A stretch of 59,203 nt of DNA. It comes from an uncultured Pseudomonadota bacterium. GTDB taxonomy: Bacteria; Myxococcota_A; UBA796; GCA-2862545. Below are positions 8,107 through 16,752 of this stretch, piece after piece; position 1 is the first letter of the stretch, and each line of letters opens with the position of its first letter. The position numbers and the translations under genes were made by a program. Location: positions 1 through 59,203 of the forward strand of contig CAIOSP010000004.1 of assembly GCA_903861005.1 (NCBI GenBank), read 5' to 3'. Under the pieces are notes generated by a model. That model ran no database searches, was not told the origin of the DNA, and worked only from the letters and a program-made list of their open reading frames with translations.

Positions 8107-9468
8107 TCAGGTGTAGAGCGCGCTCAGCGGATCCGCTCGGTAGTCGCCCACGTCATCTTGGATCCCGTGATGTTGCAGGATCGCCCGGAACAGGTGCTCC
8201 GGCTTCACGATCTGGCCGCCAGGGTCCAACGCGCCCGTCGTCAGGTCGAGCGGGGTGGGCGCCATGCCGACGTCGCTGCTCTTGCCGATCACCCTGCCCC
8301 CGCGCAGGCCCCCGCCAAGCATGACCGCCGCGTTGTGCAGGTAGTGGTCGCGGCCGCCGCTGCTGTTGACCAGCGGCGTGCGACCGAACTCGCTGAACCC
8401 GACGATCGTGGTGTGGTCCAACCAGCTCTCCCCGGTGGCCTTGAACTCTCGTGACTCCAGGTCCGAGGCGATCGCGGCGATGAGGTCGAACCCGTCCTGA
8501 AGCCGCGGCCCGTGCGCGCTCGCCCACTCCGGCCCGTGCGAGTCCAGGGCGCCGGCCGCCTGGATGCTCACGCAACGGCTGATCCCCGACGTGATCGCCT
8601 GCACGGCCGCGGCGCCCTGCGCGGGCGACGAGCGGAGGTCGGTCGGGTCGATCCCGTAGTGGTCGCGCAGCGCCTCCATCTCGGGCGTCGCCGCCGCAAA
8701 GTCAAAGCGCCCGTCCAGCCCAAGGCGCACCAGGCTCTGCGCCGCCGCCCGGAACTCCAGCGACGACCGGTAGAAGTCTGAGCGCCGCACCGTCTCGCAG
8801 TCGCGGACTTGCGCCAGCAGCGTGTCGATCGCCGCCTGATCGGGGGTGCCCAGCGCGTTCGGGTTCACGCGCAGCGCGCGCAGCAGGTCGTCCACCGACG
8901 TCACGCGGATGGCGCTCGAGTACGTCGGGAAGCCTACGTTGTACGACTCGACCATCACCGACAGCTGCGGGACCGGATCGTCCTTGCCGAGGTAGGACGC
9001 CAGGATCGTCGCCAGCGAACTGCCCTGCGCCTGCAGGCCCGCAGGCGGACGCCCGGTCAGGAACCGACGACGCCCCACCTCGTGTGTGAGCGTGTCCATG
9101 CTCATGCCGCGCACCACCACCAGCTTGTCCGCGTGGTCGGCGAGCGCGCCGATGTAGGGCCCAAACACCATGTCGTCGGCCGACGTGCGTACGAGCGACG
9201 CGCTGCTTGGGAGCAGCTCGAACCCCGTCTGGATCCCGGTGAGCTTCCTCGTGTCGTTGCGGAAGATCGCGGGGTCGCGCGGGTCGAGGCTGAGCAGCAG
9301 ATCCCAGCCTCCCTGGAAGTAGCAGAAGATGAAGTACTGGTCGGAGGCGATCGTGTCGGACGCGCCGAGCGCGCGGATCCCGGGCGCGCCGAACGCGGCG
9401 AGCGCACCAAGCCCCAGGCCACCCTGCAGCAGGGCGCGACGAGACAGCGGCGGCATCCGGTTCACCAT
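8107..9468 (-). CDS. DUF1501 family secreted protein with Tat signal
   Basis: 453 residues from ATG 9468 (MVNRMPPL). The twin-arginine signal LSRRALLQGGLGLGALAAFG predicts export in folded form. The C-terminal half has the DUF1501 signature: ALDSHGPEW, then VGFSEFGRTPLVNSSGGRDH, HNAAVMLGGGLRGGRVIG, and EHLFRAILQHHGI near the end. DUF1501 belongs to the alkaline phosphatase/sulfatase-like fold in general annotation; its reaction is unknown. The gene starts 7 bp after the small lipoprotein gene and is the fourth cistron of a cassette whose first two members have CxxCH haem motifs. Pairing of DUF1501 with haem-domain proteins is common in Planctomycetes and myxobacteria, and a shared periplasmic process is inferred. 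Confidence 0.88.
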   Translation of the reverse strand: MVNRMPPLSRRALLQGGLGLGALAAFGAPGIRALGASDTIASDQYFIFCYFQGGWDLLLSLDPRDPAIFRNDTRKLTGIQTGFELLPSSASLVRTSADDMVFGPYIGALADHADKLVVVRGMSMDTLTHEVGRRRFLTGRPPAGLQAQGSSLATILASYLGKDDPVPQLSVMVESYNVGFPTYSSAIRVTSVDDLLRALRVNPNALGTPDQAAIDTLLAQVRDCETVRRSDFYRSSLEFRAAAQSLVRLGLDGRFDFAAATPEMEALRDHYGIDPTDLRSSPAQGAAAVQAITSGISRCVSIQAAGALDSHGPEWASAHGPRLQDGFDLIAAIASDLESREFKATGESWLDHTTIVGFSEFGRTPLVNSSGGRDHYLHNAAVMLGGGLRGGRVIGKSSDVGMAPTPLDLTTGALDPGGQIVKPEHLFRAILQHHGIQDDVGDYRADPLSALYT

Positions 9469-9475
9469 GTCGTTC

Positions 9476-10099
9476 CTAGTAGCGGTAGAAGTCGGGGTGG
9501 ACGATCAGCGTCGTGCAGACGGCCTGCCAGGCGGGCGCCATGTCGCCGTGGTTGGCGTAGACCGCAGCGATCAGCTCCTTCCATGGCTGAAGCGACGGGT
9601 CCCCCGCGGGCACCTCGCGCCCGTGGAAGCGGAGCAGCGCGCCGCGCAGGTTCGCCTCGATCGCCGCAGGGTTGCTGTCGGGCGTGTCGGCCAGCGTGAC
9701 GTCGATCAGCAGTGTGCGCTCCCACGCCGCGCGGCCCGGTTCGGCGGCCACCAGCTGCGCACACACGCTCGCCGCCGCGTCGTCGAGGAACTTCTGGAAG
9801 AGCAGCCCGGGCGACAGCTCCTCCTCGGTGGCCGACAGGTAGTCGGGCTTGCCCAGCGTACCGTCCAGCGAATCGAACAGCTGCACGGCCACGCCGTCCT
9901 GCTCCTCCGTCCAGCTGATGCCGCCGCTCACCCGCTCGATCGACGCGCGCAGCTGATCGATGTTCATACGTCGCCAGGTGCGCCCCGCGGACGCGTCTGA
10001 CTGCAGCGGCGTCTCCGCCACCAGCTGGGTGTTCACGCCGCCCGACGGGGCGCCGCACGACGCCAGCGTGAGCCAGAGCGCCATCGTGGCCCGGCTCAT
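9476..10099 (-). CDS. Small lipoprotein of the DUF1501/haem cassette
   Basis: 207 residues from ATG 10099, which overlaps the stop of the upstream gene by 4 nt (ATGA). The signal peptide MSRATMALWLTLASCGAP has lipobox LASC. The remainder is soluble and mostly helical: MNIDQLRASIERVSGGISWT, SPGLLFQKFLDDAAASVCAQ, and a C-terminus ending LIVHPDFYRY. It has no CxxCH motif. The closing [LI]-x-x-[HS]-x-[DA]-[FY]-Y-R pattern resembles the end of the upstream CNYCH protein (EIVMSDAYRRVR) and of DUF1800/DUF1553-type proteins, which hints at a related, haem-less domain. Its function is unknown; position and overlap indicate it works with its neighbours. Confidence 0.75.
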   Translation of the reverse strand: MSRATMALWLTLASCGAPSGGVNTQLVAETPLQSDASAGRTWRRMNIDQLRASIERVSGGISWTEEQDGVAVQLFDSLDGTLGKPDYLSATEEELSPGLLFQKFLDDAAASVCAQLVAAEPGRAAWERTLLIDVTLADTPDSNPAAIEANLRGALLRFHGREVPAGDPSLQPWKELIAAVYANHGDMAPAWQAVCTTLIVHPDFYRY

Positions 10100-11655
10100 C
10101 GGACCCTCCGATAGGCGTCGCTCATCACGATCTCCTTCACCAGCTCGCGGTAGCGAAAGCCGGACGTGGTGAAGTCTGAGGTGAGGTCGGTGAGCCAGTC
10201 CTTCTCGTAGCCTTCGACGTCGCGCCCCAGCAGCCAGGACGCGGTCTTGCGCGCGACGCAGGTCGGCAGTCGCCCGTCCGCGACTGTATGCGCGACCAGC
10301 AGCTTCGGCCCCTGCTCCGCGTTGGGCTCGTTGCGCCCCTCCATGAACTCGAACGCGCGCAGCGACCCGATGTACGGGTCCTCCTCCGAGCTCTGCGGGT
10401 CCACCAGATAGTACGTCGAGCACGCCTCGCTGCACGACTCGCCGGTCTGCGCGCACCACGCGCACACGTCCGAGTAGACGGGGAAGTGCACCGGGTCCAT
10501 GTAGCCGGCGCCGTACTCGCCCCAGCGCGCCCAGTGCGCGCCCGCAGGCTCCAGGATGGCGTGGCAGTAGTTGCAGCCCTGACGCTTCACCAGGTTGAGC
10601 GACGCGCCCGTGTTGTCCAAGTTCTGGATGCCGCCCTCAGGCGGGGTGAACGGCTGGCACAGGAAGGCGTTGAAGAAGCGGTTCGCGCGCGACCGATGCG
10701 TCGAGTACTTCATCAGGTAGAATGTCGATGTCAGGATGCCCGACTGCTCGGGCCCGAGCGTCACCGGCACCCAGGTGTTCTGGTCGGTGAAGTCCAGGTC
10801 CGGGAGCGTGTCGGGGTCGACCGGCACCTCGTTGAAGCGGATGTGAGCGGGCACGTCGGTATGGTGCTTGTAGAAGTGCACCAGCGGGCCGTTCACGTAC
10901 GTCGTGCGACCGGTGAGCAGCTCCAGGTAGGACTGGTCGTCGTCGATCATGTGCGCGACGCGCTGCTCCAGATCGCCCACGATCGCCGACGCCACTGGCG
11001 GGTTCTCGACGTCGCCGTTGTGGCCCAGGTCCGCGGTGTCGCACCACGCGAGGTGCGGACCGCAGCCACAATACGGATCGAAGCGACCGTCGTAGGTGTC
11101 GCACTCCGTCCCCCACGGCGACACCTCGTTCTCCTGTGCCTCCAGCGCGCAGACCTTGATGGTGTGGGTCGGGTCCCAGTAGGGCGCCACCCAAACCCAG
11201 CCCTCTTGCAGGTTGCCGTCCGAGTCCGGGTAGCGGAGCAGCTCGCCATCTTGATCCCACTCCGCCTCGAAGTCACCGCAGTACACAGGCCCGCCGCGAT
11301 AGCTGGGCGCCACGAGGTAGCGCCACCAGACGTCGCCCTCGAGGATCAAGCGCTGGCGGTTGCTGAGCAGACGGATGTCGCGCACGTTTGGCCAGAGCAG
11401 CGCGCGGTGGTGACGGACCACCTGCTGCGTGAACTCCGGCGAGTCGAGCCACGCGTCGATCAGCGACTCGGGCACCGACCCGTCCTCGCCGACGCGCGCG
11501 TACTCCTCCACCGTGGGGATCACGCCCCGCAGGTCGAGGCTCAGCGTACGGAGCAGCTGAGCGCCCGTGAGCGTGGTGTCGGTGGTCGGACACGTGGGCA
11601 GCGCGTCGTCGGCGGAAGCCACGGCGAGCAGCGCCCACATCAGGAGCGGCATCAT
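10096..11655 (-). CDS. Exported protein with one c-type haem motif, DUF1588/DUF1592-like
   Basis: 519 residues from ATG 11655 (MMPLLMWALLAVASA, a Sec signal peptide), overlapping the upstream stop by 4 nt. The N-terminal part (LLRTLSLDLRGVIPTVEEYA, then DSPEFTQQVVRHHRALLW) is like planctomycete cytochrome-associated domains. Central and C-terminal parts contain HRSRANRFFNAFLCQPFTPP followed by QGCNYCHAILEPAGAHWARW, where CNYCH is a c-type haem attachment site next to the EPAG motif typical of DUF1588-type proteins. Additional Cys pairs (YCGCGPHLAWC, DVCAWCAQTGESCSEAC) probably form disulfides or bind metal. It ends IVMSDAYRRVR. It acts in the periplasm; a redox or catalytic role with DUF1501 is inferred. 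Confidence 0.82.
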   Translation of the reverse strand: MMPLLMWALLAVASADDALPTCPTTDTTLTGAQLLRTLSLDLRGVIPTVEEYARVGEDGSVPESLIDAWLDSPEFTQQVVRHHRALLWPNVRDIRLLSNRQRLILEGDVWWRYLVAPSYRGGPVYCGDFEAEWDQDGELLRYPDSDGNLQEGWVWVAPYWDPTHTIKVCALEAQENEVSPWGTECDTYDGRFDPYCGCGPHLAWCDTADLGHNGDVENPPVASAIVGDLEQRVAHMIDDDQSYLELLTGRTTYVNGPLVHFYKHHTDVPAHIRFNEVPVDPDTLPDLDFTDQNTWVPVTLGPEQSGILTSTFYLMKYSTHRSRANRFFNAFLCQPFTPPEGGIQNLDNTGASLNLVKRQGCNYCHAILEPAGAHWARWGEYGAGYMDPVHFPVYSDVCAWCAQTGESCSEACSTYYLVDPQSSEEDPYIGSLRAFEFMEGRNEPNAEQGPKLLVAHTVADGRLPTCVARKTASWLLGRDVEGYEKDWLTDLTSDFTTSGFRYRELVKEIVMSDAYRRVR

Positions 11656-13055
11656 GGGAAGCCACCCTCCTGCCAGGCGCGTATCACCGAGATCTCGCCG
11701 CCGGTGAGCGCGGGCCCCCCGAGCGGCATGCGCCGCTGCGTCACGTCGTCGAGGATGCGATCGACGTTCGTCTCCCAGGCCTCGGCGCTGTCCAGGCGCG
11801 TCTGCGTCGACCCGGCGTGGCACTTCGCGCAGCGCGCTTGGAAGAGCGGCTCCACGTTGTCGACCCAGGTGGCCGTGCCGACTGAGGCGACCGTGAAGTC
11901 GAGCAACCCCACCGCCTGCACGCCGTCCTGCCAGGTGGCGACCGCCTCCAGCCGGTGCGTGTCGTCGTCGAGGAACACAAAGGGGTCCAGCGTGGCCGCG
12001 CCGTCGGTCACGTCGAGCGCCGCGCCGTCCACCTCCATCGTCACCGACCCCACGCCGTCTGCGGGCGTGGTCTGCGCCGACACGGTGGTCTCGCCGTCGA
12101 TCGACGCCAAGTTGCGCAGGCCCACCACGGCCACGGTCGGCCGCTCCGCCACGATCGTGAGCCCGCCGTCGCTCGCGAGCAGCAGGCGCCCCACCGCGTC
12201 CACCGTCCGCGCGTCGTCCGGGAGACGCGCGTCCTCGGGCAGCGCGGACATCTCCACAAAGTAGTCGCCGTTCGTCCACCACAGCGCGTCGTCACCCGCG
12301 ACCCACGCGCCCACGCGCAACGGGTTCGCCAGCACGCGCAGGTTGGACGAAGGCAGCGACCACGCGCTCCACGCCCCCTCCCGCCGCACCAGCAGGCCGT
12401 CCGGCGTCGTCGCCAGCATCAGGCCCGCGCCGTCCACCGCGATCGACGACCCCGTCACGCCGTCGAGCGTGGCGACCGGCGCCCAGCCCTCGGAGGTCTC
12501 GCCCACCGCCACCAAGCCGCGCGCGTTCGCCGTCCACACCACGTCGACGCCGGACTCCACCGCGCCCAGCGCGAACGGCGCGGTCAGCGCCTCACCGTCC
12601 CAGTCGAGCGACGTGAGCGCGCCGCCGCGCCACACGCTCAGGCCCTCCGCGGCGCGGATCCAGATCGCGCCGCCGCGCCGCGCCACCTGAAGCGCCGGCG
12701 AAGGCAGCAACGCCTGCACGGGCGACGGCTGCAGGTAGGTGTCGTCGAGCAGCAGCCCGCTGTCCGTGGCGATCAACGTGCTGCCGTCGGCGAGGCTCGT
12801 CGCGCCCCAGACCTGCGGCCCCACCGCGCGCAGCGTGCGCGGCGTGGAAGACCGCGGATCGAGGACCACGAGCGCGCCGTCCACGTTCGCGACGATCTGG
12901 AAGCCATCCACCGACGCCGCGCCCGTCGTGATCCCCACCGCTACCGTGTCGGCAAGGGCCGGGCCAGAGAACCGTGTGTCGGCCGGCTGATAATCCGGTA
13001 GACTCGGCGTTCGGCAGCCAACGAGAGAGAGCAGGATTCCGTGGAACACGCGCAT
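11652..13055 (-). CDS. Lipoprotein: beta-propeller-like repeats plus C-terminal cytochrome c module
   Basis: 467 residues from ATG 13055. Signal peptide MRVFHGILLSLVGC ends in lipobox LVGC. Residues ~30-330 are repetitive short strands (GALVVLDPRSS, ATSLADGSTLIATDSG, GLMLATTPDGLLVR, RLLLASDGGLTIV) like a beta-propeller. A beta-sandwich-like stretch follows, and the last ~75 residues form a cytochrome c: FQARCAKCHAGSTQ (CAKCH haem site) and RMPLGGPALTGGEISVIRAW, in which the Met is a candidate axial ligand. It is first in the cassette and its 5' end overlaps the divergent FG-GAP gene by 15 bp. A good sigma-70-like promoter lies at 13062-13090, which would give a nearly leaderless mRNA. Confidence 0.82.
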   Translation of the reverse strand: MRVFHGILLSLVGCRTPSLPDYQPADTRFSGPALADTVAVGITTGAASVDGFQIVANVDGALVVLDPRSSTPRTLRAVGPQVWGATSLADGSTLIATDSGLLLDDTYLQPSPVQALLPSPALQVARRGGAIWIRAAEGLSVWRGGALTSLDWDGEALTAPFALGAVESGVDVVWTANARGLVAVGETSEGWAPVATLDGVTGSSIAVDGAGLMLATTPDGLLVRREGAWSAWSLPSSNLRVLANPLRVGAWVAGDDALWWTNGDYFVEMSALPEDARLPDDARTVDAVGRLLLASDGGLTIVAERPTVAVVGLRNLASIDGETTVSAQTTPADGVGSVTMEVDGAALDVTDGAATLDPFVFLDDDTHRLEAVATWQDGVQAVGLLDFTVASVGTATWVDNVEPLFQARCAKCHAGSTQTRLDSAEAWETNVDRILDDVTQRRMPLGGPALTGGEISVIRAWQEGGFP

Positions 13056-16000
13056 CGCGGCACTGTACGCCCAGGCAGGTCCACCGTCAAATCGGCCCTC
13101 TTGCTCTGTTCTTTCGTGGCAGCGTGTCGATCAGACACGTTGATCCCCGCCACGCCCGACGACACAGCGGGCGAGAGCGTCACGCCTGCGCTCGACCCCT
13201 GTGAGCCCGCGCTCGCGGTCGAACCGGCAGACGCGGTGGTGTTGCCCTACGGCCTGGTCCAGCTGCAAGGCACGGGCGGCACGGGCGGCACGGGCGCTTA
13301 CACCTACGCTGTGGTGGCTGCCGATAGCGGCGCGCAGATCAACAGCCAAAGCGGCGCGCTCGTGGCGGGTGGGCTGGCCCCCTTCAACCTCGCCGTCACG
13401 CTCACCGACGCCGGGTGCGCCGGGCAGGCCGCGGCGATCGTCCGGGTGGTGGACGCGATCGAGTCGCTGCCGGGCACGGCGCTCGTGGCCCCTGCCACGC
13501 CCATCCGATTTGAGGTGCGCGGCGGCTCCGGCGAGTTCACCTGCGCGCTCGATCTCAACGAGAGCGGGGCCACGGTCGACGGCGCGTGTGTGTACCAGGC
13601 CGGTGCGGCCATAGGTGTCGACCAGCTCTTGGTCACCGATCTGCGCACCGGGTTCGTCGCGTCGTCCACCGTCACCGTGCAGGCGGACGCGCACCTCGCG
13701 GTGTCCGGCCAGGGGCACCTGTTCCTGCCCGTGAACAGCCGCTTCAAGCCCGAGCCCGTCAACGGCAGCGGCACGCTCCGCGTGGAGGCCCTCTCCGGCG
13801 GTATCGTCGGGAGCGGTAGCGCCATCCTCGCCAACGCCGCAGGGCCCGCGGTCGCCAGGCTCCGCGACGTCTACACCGACGAGTCGATCGACGTGCCCGT
13901 CGACGTGATGGCGCCGATCTCCCCGCCTGCCTTACGCGACGGCGAGCGGTCGGTGTCCGGCGTCATGCGCGGGCTCGGCGACGTGAACGGCGACGGCTTT
14001 GACGACGCGGCGTTCGGGTTCATCGAGCCGAGCGTTCGCGCGCACTACGGCGGCCTCGTCGCGGTGTACTCGGGTTCTTCCCACGGCCTCGACGCCACGC
14101 CGGTGCAGGTCTTCGCGGGCGACAGCGCGCAAGAGACGCTCGGTCGCGACGTCGTCGCTGGAGACGTGAACGGGGACGGCCTGACCGATCTCGTGATCGG
14201 CGCGGACAAGACAGACCGCGGCGGGATCAACAACGGAGCGGTGCAGATCCACCTGGGCGTCGCCGGCGGTTGGTTCGAGGCGGACCCCAGCCGCTCGCTG
14301 TACGGTGACAACAGCTACGATCGCATGGGCAGCTCAGTCGTGCTCTGTGACTTTGACGCGGACGGCTACCTGGACCTGGCGACCGGCGCGGTGGATGAAG
14401 CGAACCTCGCCACGGCGACGCCCGCGGACGAACAAGGCGCGATCCACATCTTCCACGGCACGGCGGCGGGCTTCCCCGACTCGGCGGACTTTGTGATCTA
14501 CGGCGACCTGCCCGACGGCGGGGGCGGCTGGGTTGGCGAGCCGTCCATGCATCAGGGCGCCGTGCTCGCCGCGGGAGATCTGGACGGCGATGGCCTGTGT
14601 GATCTGGTCGCCGGCGCACCGGACGCCGGGCTGGACGGGCGCTCAGGCGACGGCGTCGTCGCGGTGTACCGCGGCACGCTCGACAACAACCTGCTCCTCA
14701 CCCGAACGCCCGCGGCGCTGCTGACCGGCAACGCGTTCGAGGACGGCGCGTTCGGGCGCCGCCTGGCGGTGTCGGACATGGACGGAGACGGTCTGGACGA
14801 GCTCGCCGTGAGCGCCTGGAGCGACGGCACCGTCGCCCCGAACGGCGGCGCGGTGTTCGTGTTTCGCGGTGGCCCGCTCGCCAGCGTCCGCACGCCCGAC
14901 GACGCGGACTGGAGCGCGTACGGCGCGCAGGAGGACGACTACCTAGGCGCGGATCTGGGCCTGAGCGATGTGGACGGCGACGGCCTCGCCGACCTCGTGG
15001 TCAGCGCGTTCAGCCACACCGCCATCACGATGGAGGAAGGCGAGGTCCGCGTGTACGAGGGCCTCGTGGACGCGCTCGACGGCCGCGACGCCACGGCCGA
15101 TCGCCCATCGCAGCGCACCACCGGCGCGGTCGCCGAGGCGCGCTTCGGGCAGGCGCTCGCCGCCGTCGGTGACGTAGACGACGACGGCCACGCCGACCTG
15201 CTCACCTTCGCCGGCTACGACGACACGTTGGGCGTCCAGGTCGGCGCGCCGTACTGGATCTCAGGCGCGACCGGCGACGTCGTCCAGCTCCAGCTCCCGG
15301 GTGAGCCCGCCGGGCATCAGGTCGGCCAGGGCCTCGCCCTGTTCGACGTGGACGACGACGGCCGCGAGGACCTGATCGTCGGCGGACCAGGCGTGGGCGT
15401 CGAGGGCGTCGGCGCGAACGCCGGCGCGGTGACCGCCTACTTGGGCCAGTCGAGCGGCTTCGAGGCCACGGGCGAGTCGCTGCTCGGCGGTCACCCCACC
15501 CACAGCGGCAGCGATCTGTTCGGCTGGGCCGTCGGCACGGCCGGTGACTTCGACGGCGACGGGTTCGAGGACCTGGCCGTGGTCGCGCGCAAGGACTCCA
15601 AGCCGTCCAGCTTCCCGTCCTCCACCTACGACAACCCGGACCACTGCAGCGGCAGCATCAGCCAAGCGGGCGCGGTGTTCGTGTACCGCGGCGCCGCAGG
15701 TGGGCTGTCGGGCACGCCGTCGTTCGTGAGCTTCGGCGTCGGAGACTCTGAGTACGTCTACGCGGCGCGCGGTGGCCTCGATCACAACGGCGACGGGTAC
15801 GACGACTTGGTGATCGGCAGCTCCGGTTGGGCCGACAGCTCGGGCGGCCTCGCGATCCTCTACGGACGCCCGCAGAGGCCCGGGAAGATCACCGTGATCT
15901 GCGGCCGCGACGAGTACCGCGGCGATGACACGTTCGACTTGCTCGGCCAGTCGATCACCGCGCTCGGTGACGTCGACGCCGACGGCTGCGACGACCTGGC

Positions 16001-16742
16001 GGTGGGCGCGCCCGGTGAGCAGTTCTCGGGCGACTGGTTCGACCAAGGCGTCGTGCGCGTGCTGTGGGGCTGGGGCGGCCCCGGCTGCCGTGCGGGGCGC
16101 GAGGTCACGACGTTGGCCCTCAAGGAGGTCAGCGCCAAGGCAGGCACCGCTCTCGCCGGCGGCGGCGACGTGGACGGTGACGGCATCCCTGACCTGGTGG
16201 TGGGTGCGAGCGGGCATCGGCGCGCGTTCGCGGAGGTCGGCGCGGTCTGGATGGTGCCCGGCTGGTACCTGCTCGACCTGCCCACCTGGCCCGCCACCGA
16301 CCGGACCCTCCCGCTCCTCGACGAGACGGAGTTCTCCATCCTCCTGCCCGACCACGCACTGCTCGAGAACCTCGGCATCATTGGCATCGTGTCCGGCGGG
16401 CTCCTCGGCGACGCCGTCGCGCTCGTCGCAGACCCGCTCAACCCAAGCCGCGCGCTGATCGCCGCGGGGATGCCCCAGGGGGACGCCGGGGGGACCACAC
16501 TCGAGGGCGGAGTCGGGCTGTGGCGGTACGAGGCCGCGCGCGCCGGTCAGCTCCCTGGGTTCCCGACCGCGCCATGGGCGCTGGTCGGCGGCGAGACGGC
16601 CGTCATCGACGGCGGGCTCGGGGCGACGCTCTACGGCGGCGTCACCAGAGGCGGCCCGACGCTGCTCGTGGGCGCGCCATTCTCAGATGCGCCCGGCGGG
16701 ATCGACCTTGGCGCCGTGTACCTTGCGCGCTTTGGGCCCTGA
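13041..16742 (+). CDS. Large lipoprotein with twelve FG-GAP/integrin-type calcium-binding repeats
   Basis: 1233 residues from GTG 13041, with AGGA 5 nt upstream. It is the only in-frame start that leaves a full signal peptide: a basic n-region, then SALLLCSFVAACRSD with lipobox VAAC. Residues ~50-290 hold beta-rich Gly-rich segments. After residue ~310 come twelve DxDxDG-type motifs (DVNGDGFDD, DVNGDGLTD, DFDADGYLD, DLDGDGLCD, DMDGDGLDE, DVDGDGLAD, DVDDDGHAD, DVDDDGRED, DFDGDGFED, DHNGDGYDD, DVDADGCDD, DVDGDGIPD), usually followed by L-A/V-V-G. This is the FG-GAP signature, and twelve copies suggest two adjacent propellers. Such proteins are surface-exposed, bind Ca2+ and often mediate adhesion; the partner is unknown. 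It ends 10 bp before the convergent histidine kinase gene. Confidence 0.85.
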   Translation: MEHAHRGTVRPGRSTVKSALLLCSFVAACRSDTLIPATPDDTAGESVTPALDPCEPALAVEPADAVVLPYGLVQLQGTGGTGGTGAYTYAVVAADSGAQINSQSGALVAGGLAPFNLAVTLTDAGCAGQAAAIVRVVDAIESLPGTALVAPATPIRFEVRGGSGEFTCALDLNESGATVDGACVYQAGAAIGVDQLLVTDLRTGFVASSTVTVQADAHLAVSGQGHLFLPVNSRFKPEPVNGSGTLRVEALSGGIVGSGSAILANAAGPAVARLRDVYTDESIDVPVDVMAPISPPALRDGERSVSGVMRGLGDVNGDGFDDAAFGFIEPSVRAHYGGLVAVYSGSSHGLDATPVQVFAGDSAQETLGRDVVAGDVNGDGLTDLVIGADKTDRGGINNGAVQIHLGVAGGWFEADPSRSLYGDNSYDRMGSSVVLCDFDADGYLDLATGAVDEANLATATPADEQGAIHIFHGTAAGFPDSADFVIYGDLPDGGGGWVGEPSMHQGAVLAAGDLDGDGLCDLVAGAPDAGLDGRSGDGVVAVYRGTLDNNLLLTRTPAALLTGNAFEDGAFGRRLAVSDMDGDGLDELAVSAWSDGTVAPNGGAVFVFRGGPLASVRTPDDADWSAYGAQEDDYLGADLGLSDVDGDGLADLVVSAFSHTAITMEEGEVRVYEGLVDALDGRDATADRPSQRTTGAVAEARFGQALAAVGDVDDDGHADLLTFAGYDDTLGVQVGAPYWISGATGDVVQLQLPGEPAGHQVGQGLALFDVDDDGREDLIVGGPGVGVEGVGANAGAVTAYLGQSSGFEATGESLLGGHPTHSGSDLFGWAVGTAGDFDGDGFEDLAVVARKDSKPSSFPSSTYDNPDHCSGSISQAGAVFVYRGAAGGLSGTPSFVSFGVGDSEYVYAARGGLDHNGDGYDDLVIGSSGWADSSGGLAILYGRPQRPGKITVICGRDEYRGDDTFDLLGQSITALGDVDADGCDDLAVGAPGEQFSGDWFDQGVVRVLWGWGGPGCRAGREVTTLALKEVSAKAGTALAGGGDVDGDGIPDLVVGASGHRRAFAEVGAVWMVPGWYLLDLPTWPATDRTLPLLDETEFSILLPDHALLENLGIIGIVSGGLLGDAVALVADPLNPSRALIAAGMPQGDAGGTTLEGGVGLWRYEAARAGQLPGFPTAPWALVGGETAVIDGGLGATLYGGVTRGGPTLLVGAPFSDAPGGIDLGAVYLARFGP
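13062..13090 (-). promoter_or_regulatory. Candidate sigma-70 promoter for the haem cassette
   Basis: On the minus strand TTGACG (13090-13085) is separated by exactly 17 nt from TACAGT (13067-13062). These match 5/6 and 4/6 of the vegetative consensus at ideal spacing. The expected start site, about 7 nt after the -10 box, falls on the A of the cassette ATG at 13055, implying a leaderless or near-leaderless transcript. The element lies within the first codons of the divergent FG-GAP gene. This is prediction only. Confidence 0.45.
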
Positions 16743-16752
16743 GGCTCAGCCC

